A stretch of DNA of 64,000 nucleotides from Stichopus chloronotus (lineage: Eukaryota > Echinodermata > Holothuroidea > Aspidochirotida > Stichopodidae), in the NCBI GenBank assembly GCA_021234535.1, contig CM037843.1:26071911-26135910 (forward strand), given 5' to 3'. The notes beneath the pieces were generated by a model. It was not told where the DNA came from, did no database searches, and saw only the letters and a list, made by a program, of their open reading frames with translations. This document shows, piece after piece, positions 24,607-37,711 of the stretch. Every line of letters begins with the position of its first letter. Positions within the stretch are counted from its first letter, which is position 1. A program made the position numbers and the translations under genes.

Positions 24607-27030
24607 CTGGTGACAAAAGAAATAGTAACAAACTACGTGTAAACTGACAATACAGTGAATTGCAAACACAGAAAACTGTTTGGTTCACAGAAAACTGTTT
24701 GGTTCACATATTGAACACTTGCCCTAAGCTGTGACAAGTCAAGTTCCAATCATGGATATTTCTTCACAAAAACTTATTGCATAAATATACAACTGGTGAA
24801 TGAAAAAACATTCCATATTACTCAGTTTTTGCAAACTTATTTCTTACATTTGTAATTACTAACAAACAAAATATCCAAAGTTTCAAAAAGTCAAATCATG
24901 CTTGCTCTAGCTACTTTTAAAGTGATCAGCAAATTTCCGAATGATAAATACAGTGCTTAAGCAACATGCATGTATTTCAAACTTGAGCCAATTATTTCTC
25001 GAGTGTTTCAGCCCACCCATGGTATTTCTTTGTGTCTTTTCTTATGGTCACATACCTGTTAGTCTCACTGTGATTCTGACTGTCAAAACATCTTTCTGTG
25101 ATCATTCTTGTTTCTTGTCAATTATTCATAGCCGGATTAGGAATGCAAGTTATGCTACATAATCTCCCAAGCTTTGAATTCTTAGTTCAACCTAGGCTTT
25201 ACTTCCAGGGTATCAAATTCACAAATTCTTCTATAAAAGGTGATTGATCGTCTTACGAAATCTTGTTGATAACTCTCCAGTGATGTCACTGATTTACGGT
25301 TACTCTTCACAGGTACTTGGGTAGGGTGAAGAATACTATGATTATAGCAAAGTGGCACATACACACACATGCCCTACCGATGTTTGATTGCTACTGGCAA
25401 AGGGCGCTTGTAAACAAGTAACGTTTGCAGAGTGTTTCAAGAAAAGACTGACATCACATGAGATTCCAATGAGAAGACCAATCACCTTCAAGTTATACGG
25501 TGCCAAAAAAAAAAAAAGGCAGCTTTTAATTTTCAGATTTATTTCGGACTCTTATCTAACCCAATTACCCCTTTGGGATCAATGAAACAATGGCAAGTGA
25601 AAAGTAAAAAGTGTAAATGAAAGTTATTGACACTGATCTTAAAGGACATAATAAACGAACTACAAGCATCTGGGAAAGAACAAAAAAAAATTATCTATGT
25701 GTCATACAGTTTTAAAGTAATGTTACAACTTTTCACGGTCTTTGAAAGCTGTTTACGTACTGTATTACGCGGTACGTATTACTGCAGTCAGATATTGCAT
25801 ATGTTCACATATAAGGACAATTATCTCACAATGCCAGAGGGCATCCTATGATCTGAGCTTTCCCAGAATTTTAAAGAACCTTTACATTGTGATTGATCCA
25901 AACATGTGCTAAGTCAGTAAATATAATCTTACATAGATACAAAGCAGCACAATAGTTGATAGGAAACACTTGCAAACTAGTTTGCCCAAACAAAATGAGA
26001 TCAAGAAAAAATCTGTTGATGACAAAATTTGACAAAGCTTAAATGGTGCAAACTTCACAAAGTAGGCAAGTGGGCAGCGGTAGCATCAAAGGGAACGGGG
26101 AGGGGCCATGTGGGGAAAATATTTTCTGTTTTAAGACATCCTGACACTTAATTTTTCACAGAGAGATATGCTAAAACCTCAGAGCTTCTGAGGACTCTGA
26201 TCCCTGGATCCCCACCAGAGCTTTACTCTTGTGAAATCACACACTAAACCTTGCGGTACATGCCTAGTTTCAGGCTACATGCAAAATTTTTTGCCCCACC
26301 AACAGTATCTTTTGCAATCCATTTTGTCCCTCAAGTCTAAAATCCTGGTGCCGCCACTGGAAATGGGACATGGTACAGATATGACCCTGGCTACCTGGAA
26401 GTATATGCTACATAAAATATCAACTGTATGTACCCTTTCTGATTTTCTACCTCAATAAGGCCATCCAGAGGGCCATTGTGAAATTTGCATAAACTTCGCT
26501 CTTCTAAAAATGAATCACTCAAGCTTCGCTTCCATGTCAAGCTTCTCTCCTATGTCTGTTGCTCTTGGTGAACTGATTACATAAGAACTTAAATTCAAAA
26601 CTAACAGTATTCCGTATTAAAAAGGTCACTGGCAGCTTTTGTAAGTGAGCGGAATTTTCAAATGAACAGCTTTTCACTGCGAAAAGTCATACATTACAAA
26701 AAAAAGAAAGAAAAAAACAGAAAGAAAATCATCATGTAGAGGGTGAAAAGAGAGATATTGAGTGACAATGGCAACAAAACAATTGTAGATACAAGTTTCT
26801 GGGACTTGCAGGCTTTTGTTTCTGTTGCCCTAATTGTTACTATTATGAAAATACTTTTGTTTTTGCTAAATGCAAATATTTTCATCACTCAAAGAAATCC
26901 TTATTGTGACAAGAATTGAAGAGAGAAGATCAGTGTGAGGATTATGAATATGGAGAGAAAGGGACATAGTTAAAGAAAGAACAGCTGATGAAATATCTTG
27001 ACGATTAAATGGTTAAATAGTTCTTCTTAC
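24607..27030. other. GALNT intron (about 2.4 kb)
   Basis: Contains a CAGTGGCGGCACCA-type TIR element at 26075-26359 (listed). Otherwise no exon or repeat recognised. Confidence 0.6.
26075..26359. mobile_element. Short TIR element (MITE), CAGTGGCGGCACCA family, copy 2
   Basis: The left end cagcggtagcatca is a degenerate version of the right end, whose reverse complement is CAGTGGCGGCACCAGGAT. The interior shares 'gctaaa(a/g)cctcag' and a pyrimidine-rich segment ending 'caaaatc(c/a)tggtgccg' with the element at 3298-3872. It is non-autonomous; I cannot name the superfamily. Confidence 0.7.
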
Positions 27031-27123
27031 TCTCCATATGACCTCTTCTTAGCTTTTGGTCTGGCTTCATAAAAGTACTGCTTATATTCATCCATCCATA
27101 CTTCTGCCACCCTTCGTATATTT
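27031..27123 (-). CDS. galnt14-like: GALNT exon [16 protein letters not shown]
   Basis: A 93-nt exon with acceptor tgcatttcttacag and donor GTAAGA. One base completes Arg; then [20 protein letters not shown] and [10 protein letters not shown], ending [10 protein letters not shown] is near-universal in the family and closes the catalytic domain. Phase joins cleanly to 24606 (GA + T = Asp). Confidence 0.97.
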
Positions 27124-30100
27124 CTGTAAGAAATGCAATAATTTGTTACTTGTAGATCAACAACAGTTCGAACAGCACAATTACTGTACTTTTGGAAAGT
27201 TCAAACTTGTGAGATCCAGTATATTCACAGATCACATTGGTTTTTCAAGTTATCCCCCCTGCTACGTGCCTTCATTGTAACTCAAACATGACACAGTATG
27301 TGACATCTGAAGCAACCTGAATGGCAATAACATTACTTGCTCAAATCATGAGCAAAAATATCTCAGCAGAACTAGGTCAGGGCTGTTCCGGCTGTGGTTT
27401 TTCAATTCGCAAACACATTTGGTAGACTCATTCAAATAACAGTGTTTAAGTTAACACAGCGCTGAGCAAAGCAATCTGTGAAATACAGCAACTTCTTTGA
27501 ACCAACCTCGATCCAGGTGCTGTTCCTAACAATATTGTTTTTATTTTTGTTTCCTAGTTCCACTTTTATGCATCCCCTTAAGAGCATCCAATCCTGAACA
27601 CTTTCTTTCGGTGCCATAATGGGCTCAGAAATCCATTTCACTTCAAGATTCATAAACCGTATGAGTTGAAGGGACAGTCTGAGACTTGTGTGTATCAAAA
27701 GGAGGCAAGCGCATACTTTTTAGCAGATATATCACTTACCTTTGTCATTTTGTCTCTAGAGCAACTATGGACACCATACGCATGTTTACAGCTGAATATT
27801 AAAAATTTCGATTATAAAACAAAGCCGGCTGTGGCCACGATCAAATCTACCTGTTTACCAGTGATGTCGTTCACTAAGGATGCGTTACAAATTATTGTCA
27901 CTTCCAGATTGGAGCAAGACATCTGAGTCCCCAAATACGCACATTAAATTAGCAACAGTAACGTATGCATTTTATACCACCAATTTACTCTGATATTCCA
28001 TGTAGAATATAACAGCCATGGCCACAGAGTACAATACATGGTCCCACATGTGGCCATGTGCACCTTACCATGCGTATGAGCATACTCCTCTCACATTCAC
28101 AAAATACCTTCTTAAAATGGCTTTGATCACTGACAATTAAAGGTTAGAACTCTGTGAAATTATTTCATTCACCACTGTCCAATCTCATAATATGTATTGA
28201 GATCCACTGTGATTTAGCTGAGTGAAGCCTGACTGTAATGTGATAGTATTCTCAAACTCCAATCCCCTAAAAGCCCTCTTCTTTTTCGTTTGGTGGGGGT
28301 GGGAGAGGTTATCCATTGTTGTTTGCCTCTGGAACAACCAACATGGTGACTGAAATTCAGAAATATTTATCCTCAAACTCAGTGAATTTACATGTGAAAA
28401 AGCGCCCTTTAATCGCACTACCATTCCGGTTTTCGTTGCCCCAGGCACATATCAAGGCAACCGCGTCATTCCAAAGAAATTCAATACCGCTCTCCACTGG
28501 CTGACTGGCCTCCTTTTTACAAGATGACACACAAAAAGTGAAATTTAGAGTAAAATATGTCCAGATACGAAATCTAATGGCGATTTAGCATTGAACTTGC
28601 ACTTTCAAACGAAAAATCTGGTTGGGTAAGAAGCAATTTAACAAAATATCATGGTCTTCTTTTGTTTTTAAATGTGTTCTTCTCGCAAACAAACTTCCTC
28701 CCCCTCTGCAGTATTGTCAATATCATTAGCTCCATTCGGACTGTACCATTAAAGTGAATTTCCAAGTAAATATATGTTCTTGCACCCCATCAAACATAAG
28801 ATTTCAATGACAGGCTTTTCAGACAGACTGATGTTATATTTTTATACCTTATTACTTATATTTTATGGATTTAACTTCATAATTTCAACCTTAACATCAC
28901 ACTATAAATTAACACCCAAAGTTATATCAATCACACCTTAAGTTTGTGTTACCTACGTGGCATACAAACTTTTCTACTCCAACAATGTTACACAGCATAA
29001 AGTCTAGTCCTAATTGCACTGCACAGGCACTACACTCTGTACAACGTAACTGCTGCGGCAACGCTTCGCGCCAAAACAAACGTGTGGTAGGAGATATTTT
29101 GTAAGGAGACTGCACACTTAGGGAAGAGCAAACCTTAAACGATTTTTGTAAGGATTAAACATCTGGAAGTAAGTATTTTGACGAATTCTGCACCAAATTG
29201 AAAAATTCAACCACATAATCGGGTGTATATGAGCCATCAAACACTATCTTGGTATACTTCATCCAATAACATGCAAAAATAGTGCCACGTTTTGTTGTGT
29301 GGCTGAAAAATTCTGTCAGCATCGCGGAGGTAGCGGTTACGTAATACGTCACCGACTAGGGAAAGAATTTGTCCTTCAAACTGTGAGTTGGAAGCCAGTG
29401 GCTTCCAACTCACGGCAGTGGAACTAGAGGGCGCATTCTCACATGTATACTTCAGATCCAGTTCTTTGTAAATACCAATGCCACATGAGAGCTGCATGAG
29501 AAGTATCCAACAGAGAGTGCCAAGCAGTGGCATTAACAACGGCAGCTGCACACCTAAAACAATTGCAACCAGTGATAGGTTGCCCTGTACACTACACAAT
29601 AACACATCTGCTTGTTTTGTGACCTCTGACCACCACCAAGTGCAAAAACTTTCTTTCTTATTTTTGACTTTTATTGTACACTTTACATATACAACATGTG
29701 AGATTTTTTACGAATTTTCTATCCTTTGATATTGCTTTAACATGTCCATGCAATTTAAAACTTTTTCTGTGGGGTCAAAATGAACTCAGACCCCAACCAC
29801 CACCAAAGGTTTGTATTTAATGTGGCACACCCACATACAATATTATCATGCAGATCTATATGATCCTCGTATTGACAACATTTTCTCGATTTGACACCAA
29901 CTGAGCATGTGTGACCTTGGCATACACCAAAAAATACGGTGGATTCAGTACCGAATGTATTTACTCTACCATATAAGTCAGAGTTTAACTTCTTGAAAAC
30001 ATGCATTTTTAAAACATTTTCACAATTTGACATCTCTTCACCACATGCAAACTTTGACCAAGCTCCACCAGGATCCCAAAGTGTTCCTTTTTTGCCCTCA

Positions 30101-30212
30101 ATGTTGGTACACCAACATACCTATATGAGAGATGCCTCCAATTAAGCTTCCCTTCTTGAGACATCATGAAAATGTGTTCATGGTTACTATTAAAGCAAAC
30201 ACTGTTGCTTAC
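27124..30212. other. GALNT intron (about 3.1 kb)
   Basis: Carries copy 1 of the 1.05-kb TIR element (28391-29445). Reading frames at 27432-27698 (minus) and 27666-27926 (plus) have no homology I recognise. Confidence 0.6.
28391..29445 (-). mobile_element. Unrecognised ~1.05-kb TIR element, copy 1
   Basis: The element is bounded by inverted ends catgtgaaaaagcgccct (left) and the complement of agggcgcattctcacatg (right). It matches, in inverted orientation, a second copy at 62325-63373 over essentially its whole length (1055 versus 1049 bp). Similarity stops at the CATG ends on both sides. Next to the right end (29383-29413) is a perfect hairpin with 15-nt arms (GTGAGTTGGAAGCCA) and a 1-nt loop. 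Minus-strand frames carry protein-like segments such as TYYVTATSAMLTEFFSHT and FWREALPQQLRCTECSACAV, also present in copy 2, but no domain I know. The strand given follows those frames. Confidence 0.88.
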
Positions 30213-30339
30213 CTCATGTAGGTATTGGCATTGCCCTCTGGAAAAGTGTAAGGGTGTTTCTTACGGAAGACATGTCCCACTCGACTGCAAGGTACGATTT
30301 CTAGCTTTCCGCCGCATTGCCAAACACGAAAAGAGAGAT
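30213..30339 (-). CDS. galnt14-like: GALNT exon with SFRVWQCGG and GHVFRK
   Basis: A 127-nt exon with acceptor tttcccttcacatcag and donor GTAAGC. It begins AT (finishing a GAT codon), reads [20 protein letters not shown] then [21 protein letters not shown], and ends AG. It holds the second half of the Gal/GalNAc-T motif, the third metal ligand (His of GHVF) and the flexible catalytic loop ([11 protein letters not shown]). Family members usually have Glu where the split codon gives Asp here (ENF-D-LSFR). Confidence 0.97.
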
Positions 30340-33330
30340 CTGATGTGAAGGGAAAAAGAGAAGGTGATACGTCAGGCTAAGCACAACAATTTGAAGAGCA
30401 AATTAACCCATCCACAATGTAACTTACAGCTCAACCAAACTTGCCATTCGATATCGTTGACTCTAGTATCAAATACTTAAACCTTTCCATGTCTTTTTTT
30501 CCCCTGTCTTTAGTGAGTTCAGCTTGAATTAATTCTCATTCCTAATCCAAATGCTTTTTTTTGATGATATGGAAAAAGAAGGCAAGCATACAACAATAAT
30601 ATACCACTTTCAGCAGTATCAGCTGTTGCATGCTTGCTGTTAGTTTGGAAAGGTGAGAGACACCAAGGGTAGAAGATTAGGAAGAAACCATTTGATTTGG
30701 AACATAACCAAAACTGTACTTGGTGAGTTCCACATGAACAACTGAAAGTCAATGTTCAAGAATGTACAAACTGCTTTCAATCCCTATACAGCAGAAATGC
30801 CATAAGCATTTCACTTTATTTTTTGATGCAATGGGCTTCCTATGCATGTAACCACTTGTCCTCGAGGACGGTAGAAAACCCGTTAAAAAAGACTTAAAAA
30901 ATTAGTAGGCTACTTCGTAACTTAACACACAGAGAAATTGGATGCCTCTTTTTGGATGGAAGAACATTCCTAGGGGGGTCTCTAATTGCATTTACATCGA
31001 TTTGTGTGGCTTTTTCCTGCCAAGATGTGCCATTAAATGTGCCCCATAACCTGAAAACTATTTACTGCGGCAATCAATATCAATGCCCTGAACAGTCTCA
31101 CCAGAGTATTGGAAAACAGCACAGCAAGATTCATGTGGCCAAGGTTGAACTTAAAAAGATGGAGTAGTATCCAAGACACTACAGAATAAAGACAACCTAT
31201 GTAACATAGACTTGAAGGACAAACTTAAACTGACAATTTTGTCAAAAGGGGGCACCATATCCAGAAATTTTTGGGGGAGGATGCACTGGCCCTGACCTGA
31301 TTGTTTCTTTCGCTTGTACATGTGTCCTCAAAGATCGGTGAATCAAGTGAACAGACCTATTCTGATGCCTACCTCAAAGCAGCAAGTGCCACAGCCGCGT
31401 TTTCAAAAACACACCAATCCTGGGGTCTATGTTATCAGTGCGATCTCCCACAAAAGGAGGTTGCAAAGTTCATGGGAGAGCTAGTCTTTATCATTAGGAC
31501 TGATCAAAGCCTTTTTTTTTTTTTGAAGAACAATAAACTGTTGTGAGAGATTTGAAGAGCAATAAACTGTTGTGAGAGATGACAATTAAGAGCACAATTA
31601 GGTACTTTTTCCATTTACCTTGTTTTCTTTCTGTTCTGGCTGCATTTGTCCACAAAAGGCATAAAATTGGGACACTCTGTAGCTACGAGATTGGTGACAA
31701 TTGGTGTACTCATGAAGAAAATGCATATGTAAGTAATCTGTGGCAAATCAACTGCCATTAAATTGACTGAGCATGAGTGTTTGTAATTTGATTTCTATTC
31801 AACAAACAGTGAAATATAACTAACTTGCAGTTCACATGAGAATATATGTACTGCTAAGGACAGTTTACGAAAAACCACGATACCACAAATTGTATTCCGT
31901 ACAAGCCGCTTACTTTAATACTGGCAACTATGTTTCAAATGCTGTCAAAAATACCATAGTTAACTTCGGCAGGCACATACGCAGCAGAGGTGTTTTCAAC
32001 CATCAATAAAAAAAGGCACCCATTTTCTGTGTTAACATCATTTCAGGGGTTCAATTAGTTGGCTCTTCCTCTTCACAATCCATCAGTGAGCTATCTAATC
32101 CAGCCCTTACCCATCCCCCACTCCCTGACTTATCAGAAAGAGACAGAGATTGAGGAAAACAGCAAAAGGAGTACACTCAAGATGAAACTGAAGTAATAAG
32201 TGATTGATGATCATGTAACAGTCAGAGTAGTACATATCATGGATAGTGTGCAGGCTGAGACTGGCTTTGCCAGCATTAACTCTGCAGGCTCATCAATTAT
32301 AGCTATGCAGTACCACATACAGCATAGGCCTATTACCAATTCTAAAAATTTGGTTATTACATGGTACTCTGGACTCTGGAGTAATTGTATTCTATCACTA
32401 ATCAGCTACAAGCTAACCAATTACTGGAACACTCCTGCAGTTCTCTCTGCGTAGCATACCTCATTTGGCAAAATGTACTTTCATCTCATTAGCGGCAATA
32501 GGGCTATGGGCTATTATTGGCTGATGATACGGTACATTCTGTGGGGTTTCATCGATCTGTTGCATACCACTTTGGCCTCACATAATTGTACCGTCCATAC
32601 CAAACTCCTGATCCACATTATTATTATCAACCTGCCATGGTCATCATGTGACTTCCAGGCTCTGCAAATTAGCCAGCGGTGTTCTCTTCCTGCTCAAAAA
32701 AGATCTGCTGTCTGAACCACTTAGGCAGCAGTCCTGTTGTATTCCTTGAGTGTCAGCTCTGTTAGGTGTGCCATAACTTGAACATTACAAAGTGTACGTA
32801 GTCTTGTAAATGAAGTCTTGTAAATATGGGAATAATTAAGTACGAAAAGAAATGCTTAAATCCAGGGAGCAGAGGCAGAACCCCTCTCCCATTTTTATGC
32901 CACTAGGCATACAATTGATGGCCTTAAAAAGGTCGAAGAAGTGCCACGATTTCCAGCGATCTGGAAAGCATTTTGGGCCAACAAATTTTTTGCATGTTTC
33001 GAGTCGACTATATGCTTAGCTAGTTTCTACAGGCGTCGTCCCGAAAAATTTCTGGCTTACTTGCACTGATACATGAAGAGAACCTGCATATCGCTGGGGA
33101 CAATTTAATACAGCATTGAGTCCGGATTCATTGATTCATGACCAAATGTATCTAAAGTTATATTGACGTCTTTCTGCGTAACTTTTCGTTCTGGTAAGAG
33201 ACCCTTATGATAAACAATTGATGAAGATACAATCTGACTTTGCCCACTTCATCAAAATCTGTTTCTACAAAGTCCAACATAATATGGTTATGTGTCCTTC
33301 TTCAAAGCAACAGTTCCTCTGTGTACTTAC
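30340..33330. other. GALNT intron (about 3.0 kb)
   Basis: No exon found. There is a short direct repeat 'caataaactgttgtgagaga' (two copies, about 31528-31582). Plus-strand frames at 30952-31167 and 31301-31546 are open but lack homology or convincing splice sites. Confidence 0.55.
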
Positions 33331-33434
33331 CAAAGTTTTCCCCACCCCATATTTCCATCTGGGTGTCATATTTTCCAAGTTTATTGAACCAATCTTTGTT
33401 GATGACAAAGAGACCTCCAGCTATCATAGGGGTT
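33331..33434 (-). CDS. galnt14-like: GALNT exon with TPMIAGGLF and WGGENF
   Basis: A 104-nt exon with acceptor ttttgattaattatag and donor GTAAGT. One base completes Lys; then [20 protein letters not shown] and [14 protein letters not shown], ending with the first base of the next codon (G). This is the start of the diagnostic Gal/GalNAc-transferase motif (W-G-G-E-N). W-F-N-x-L-G-K-Y-D and I-W-G-G-E-N-F match GALNT16/GALNT14 better than GALNT2. The split codon is completed as GAT (Asp) by the next exon. Confidence 0.97.
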
Positions 33435-33772
33435 CTATAATTAATCAAAAAAAAATTATGATCACTTGGATAATGATATTCTTTATTATTTGAAAATAAT
33501 TTGGCAAAAAGTAGGAAAAACAACTGAAAGAAACAACAAAAATGTGTTCCAGAAGTAGTGGCATATAATATTTGCAAGAGATATGAACTGTAACATCTTC
33601 TCTGAGAAAAAATCTCAACATATTAGGTGATAACAATTCTGTTTCAATTTATGTTCATCAGATGCTGGCTGATGAGAAAGTACTCCCAGTTTTCCTTTCT
33701 TACTCCTGTTAACATTGACCTGAGATAAAGATTGAAAAACTCATCATGTTGATCAATGGAAAATTGACTCAC

Positions 33773-33857
33773 TTAATTGGTTCTGTAGCATCCGTACGTT
33801 CTGCCTTCGTGTGGGGTGATATGTGTTCCCATTTAAATGTGAGGCTCCAAGAAAATC
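33773..33857 (-). CDS. galnt14-like: GALNT exon with acceptor-groove F-x-W
   Basis: An 85-nt exon with acceptor gatcaatcactag and donor GTGAGT. The first two bases, GA, complete Gly after either alternative exon. It then reads FSWSLTFKWEHISPHTKAER and TDATEPI, ending with two bases of Lys. F-K-W matches the Phe280/Trp282 positions that line the acceptor-peptide groove in GALNT2. The S-P-x-x-K-A-x-R-x-D-x-T-E-P-I string is close to GALNT14. Confidence 0.95.
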
Positions 33858-34845
33858 CTAGTGATTGATCAAAAGGAAACATTTGTTTGTGACAAAATGA
33901 AAATTCAGTCACTTCATTAGCTACAAGTGACACCATGGTAATTACTTCTGATAGGTTGCAATGACGTAAATCCTGTTTGTACAAATAGGGAATGAGGAAT
34001 ACTAATATCAGGAAGAGAGTTACGAACTGTATCTCTTTGAGCTTTAGCAGTTTCTTTCCCCTTCTTGATCCTAGTACCTCTTGATCCTCTCCTCGTCCTT
34101 CTCCCACACCCCCATCTCATCTCTATTCCTCCTTTTTTATTACACACACTATCCATTTTTTTCCAAAGCAAGAACAAAAGTTACCATCCTCTCTTGGCTC
34201 TACACCCTTAACGCTCTTTGATAGAATAGAACGACAAAGCTATTGTATAAATGAACTGTTTTCAGTAACAAAAATTACAACACAACACCAGGGAATTCCA
34301 ACTACACAAGATCCCGCAATTACACTGAATAGCCCTGGAGTACACAGCAATGAATTAATGATACTCATCATCACTCTGTTTGCATAGGTCTAATTGTACT
34401 TTTGGCATTACTTTTGTTGCCAATGTTTGCACCAAAGTTGGTCTAATTACAATGTTGACTCTGAGGCAAAGTTTACAAGCACATGACAACAGCTGGTTGG
34501 ATGAACTGTGAGTTGCCCTGACATGCTTTGAGTTTCCAAACTGAAACTTTACAGTTAATAAAGTTTATGAAAATCCCATTGTTCCATGTACATAATAAGT
34601 TAGGTACTGCATAATAGTATGGTCATGACAATGCACAACAGAGTAGGATATCTGATCTGAAGCAGAGAGTACTAACAGGCTGCACAGTTTAGGGAAGTGT
34701 GTCACCATCTCGAAGTGTCATGATTGGGAGACAGTGTACAACGTTCACATATCACCAAGTAGCTTACATTCAAGATTAGCAACAGGAAAGCAACTGACAG
34801 TTCAGATATAAACAAGATGGCATACATTATAATACCAGAGTGTAC

Positions 34846-34933
34846 CTCCAACTAAAGGCATTTGCGAAGCATCGTATGCAAAAGTGTCTGCAGCAATCAC
34901 ATCTATTACTGGACAAGCAACATGCGAAGGATT
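34846..34933 (-). CDS. galnt14-like: GALNT alternative exon A (mutually exclusive with exon B)
   Basis: An 88-nt exon with acceptor gctttctcgtatag and donor GTACAC. It reads NPSHVACPVIDVIAADTFAY then DASQMPLVG and the first base of Gly, homologous to exon B over its full length (12 of 29 residues identical). The strand core P-x-I-D-V-I, the T-F-x-Y and the final Gly are kept; the positions after IDVI and before the Gly differ most. It has no stop, sits in the right order and phase between the DSH exon and the WSLTFKW exon, and is closest to the downstream exon (intron of about 990 bp). It looks like a functional duplicated exon, not a decayed one. Confidence 0.92.
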
Positions 34934-37711
34934 CTATACGAGAAAGCAAGCAAGAAAAGAAATGAAACTGCTGTGAAACAAATGCAACAATATACAGGCA
35001 ATATAACAAACAAAAAGTAGCGAAGCAAAAAGTGGAAAAATAAAATAAGGCAGCAGGTAATACATTAAGCAAGGAATATATATAAAATTGTATATATTTT
35101 ATCAAGCTGTCGGCATTAAAGAAATTACAATAAATTGAAATCATTGTAAAGCAGGTGTGGTTCAAAATGAGCTATGTGGGATATGTTAAATCTAAAATAA
35201 CAATTACATCTCAATGTTATTTTCAGGTCCTTTCCAATTAACAACAGGCCTTTAAAGTTACACTTTTAGCCTGGCAAATCAAAAGATTCAATACAACAAG
35301 AAAGATCACAATAGCTGGCATCCATAGCTCTAGGGTTCTTCTGACATTGTGATGTAAATCCTGTACGTGTCCTTCAGCTGCATACGATCACCTGCCACAT
35401 TGGACTCCTATGTGACTGGGGCTTTTTGAATATTTCAGAATTAAGTATGCAATAACTTGTAACCCGATTTATGAAGCGACATTTGCTCCAACATCTCAGG
35501 CTAGACTATCCAACCAAAATTAAACTACTTATGAATGATTTTCTGCTAGACCAAGTGCTGCTCCTTAGTCAGAGGTGTGTCTACATGCTAAGACTCCTTT
35601 ACTTCTTTTACACTATCAAATAACGACTTCAATAATTTATCATACATACTTTTAAAAAATACCTTTTTATTTTAATAAAGGTAACTAATGCTTTGCTGAT
35701 TCAAGGACAAGTTTAAAAAAATATTCCACTGACAAGTGAAGGGGTTTTCAAGTGAAAAAGACTTATTTTTCACGGCAGGCACTTCAAACCCCACACCAAT
35801 GAATATGTTGTTCGTAACTCAAGATATTGCTGTTTGAAGACTTTTTTCGAAAAGGGAGATTTCCAGTAATTAGGCTAGCTCAAAATTGCAAAGGGAGGCG
35901 AAATGAAGGCAAATTACTCCAAGAAGTCATTACTGTTCTCTGAAATTGAAGAGCTGCTTTAACTTTGAAATCTGACAGTGAAAAATTCAGACTGACTTCA
36001 CTGCAAATTTTACTCTAAAATGTAGGGAAATTAAGGTCACACCTCTCTGACCGTCGCAACGTATCTATTAATACTGTCAAGATCATGAAGGAATGCAGAG
36101 GACATTCCAGTAGTTCTGTCTGTGTGGCATCACAGATTTTTAATAATGTAACACAAAATTCTGAAAAAGATCTTAAAAAATTCCATGACTTCCAAAGCAA
36201 CATGCTATTGCAATATGGTTTTCACCAATAAAGAAAGGAAAATTTCAAATTTAAGCAATATCAATCTTTTTTATGAAGATGATCCCTATCATGAAATGAC
36301 AGAGATTCATGGCGATGATCTGCATTCATGATATTATCACAACTGATGGATCACATGGTCATAAAAAGTTTCTGTTTCATCTGGAAAACTGCTAAAAAAA
36401 AAAAAAAAAATAGGGCAATGGCTGTTTAATGCTCTTTCAATTTCCAACTCCCACTTTACAACTTGACAACATGGAGCCTTCTGACGAGCAGATCATAAAC
36501 CTGTTCTCAATAATAATTCACTGTATGACGGTGCTAAAAGTCCAAGTTCAAGTTAGGTATATTTCATAAAGATGCAGGACAGAATTAAAGTATGGAACAA
36601 CACTAAACATAGTTTAGGACTCAACACCTATATTTAATTTGACTATACTGCTATGTTTGGGTTAATTTCCCCCCAAAGGAACCATGTTCCCCCCCCAAAA
36701 AAAAATAATACTCATATCTTGACTTCAAATGTCAGAGAGAGTCCACACTTAAATGTTAATAACACTAACATCTAAAAGACTAGCTCACCAGCTCTGGACA
36801 AAACCAGGCTCAAACATCAATGTGTACTTTCTCAACAGACAATGGCAGTATTCAAAGACAAATAAATGTTGCAATTTAATCCAACTGTGATACTTATATT
36901 GCCCCATATGATATATCCATGGCTCTATATGCGCACCAGCTGCCATGCTTTATCTGATGAGTATCAAGAAAGTGCATTCCACTTGAAAAACATAAAAGCT
37001 TTTTTTCTTTTTCTGTGTGGCAAGTTCACAATTCCTACCCCTTAGCGGTCGCATTTAACGACTGAGTGCTTCAAATTTCAAAGGCAGATGCATTTTATGA
37101 GAGAGTAAAGGTCAGAATAACTGATATTGTCATGAGGATGTTGGATTCATTCTGCTGAATGATCTCTCTCTATTTCACTCGAAGATTACAAACACAAGAT
37201 TTCTGTCCTTCCAAACCGCACACACATACGGCACACATATACACACCATACATTCAAACAAACAAAAACAGGTTTCATCACTCACATACTATAAAGTAAT
37301 AGTAGCTTAAGTCTTTAAGAAAACTTTTCTAAAGTGAAGGGAATCATGTCAAAATTGTATATGCCTTTGAATGTCCTATGAAAATTATGAAAGACAAAAG
37401 TACTGTACTGTGTGATTTCTGTGAATGGGAGGGTTGATATATAGCAGCCACATTAAGTATACCATGAACAAAAGTGATAAAAAGTCCATCAGGTCACTAC
37501 AGCAACTCATTAACTAATAACGTAGTGTACTTCATGTGCAACTCCACCAGCTAGCACCCCATAAACATTTCATAGCAATCACATCGAATATGTTGAATCA
37601 TGGAACCCTCAGTGCCGAAGTCCTCAGACATCATACTATATTACCCATATGGTTCGTATCTTTCTGACTGGGATTAAGAGATCCTTCGTCACTGCCACTC
37701 ATAGCTCTTAA

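Noticed and set aside
31301..31546. 81-codon plus-strand frame inside a GALNT intron
   Set aside because: No family features and no convincing splice sites.
33218..33493. Plus-strand frames over the WGGENF exon
   Set aside because: Antisense shadow of the GALNT exon; the minus strand has the homology and the splice sites.
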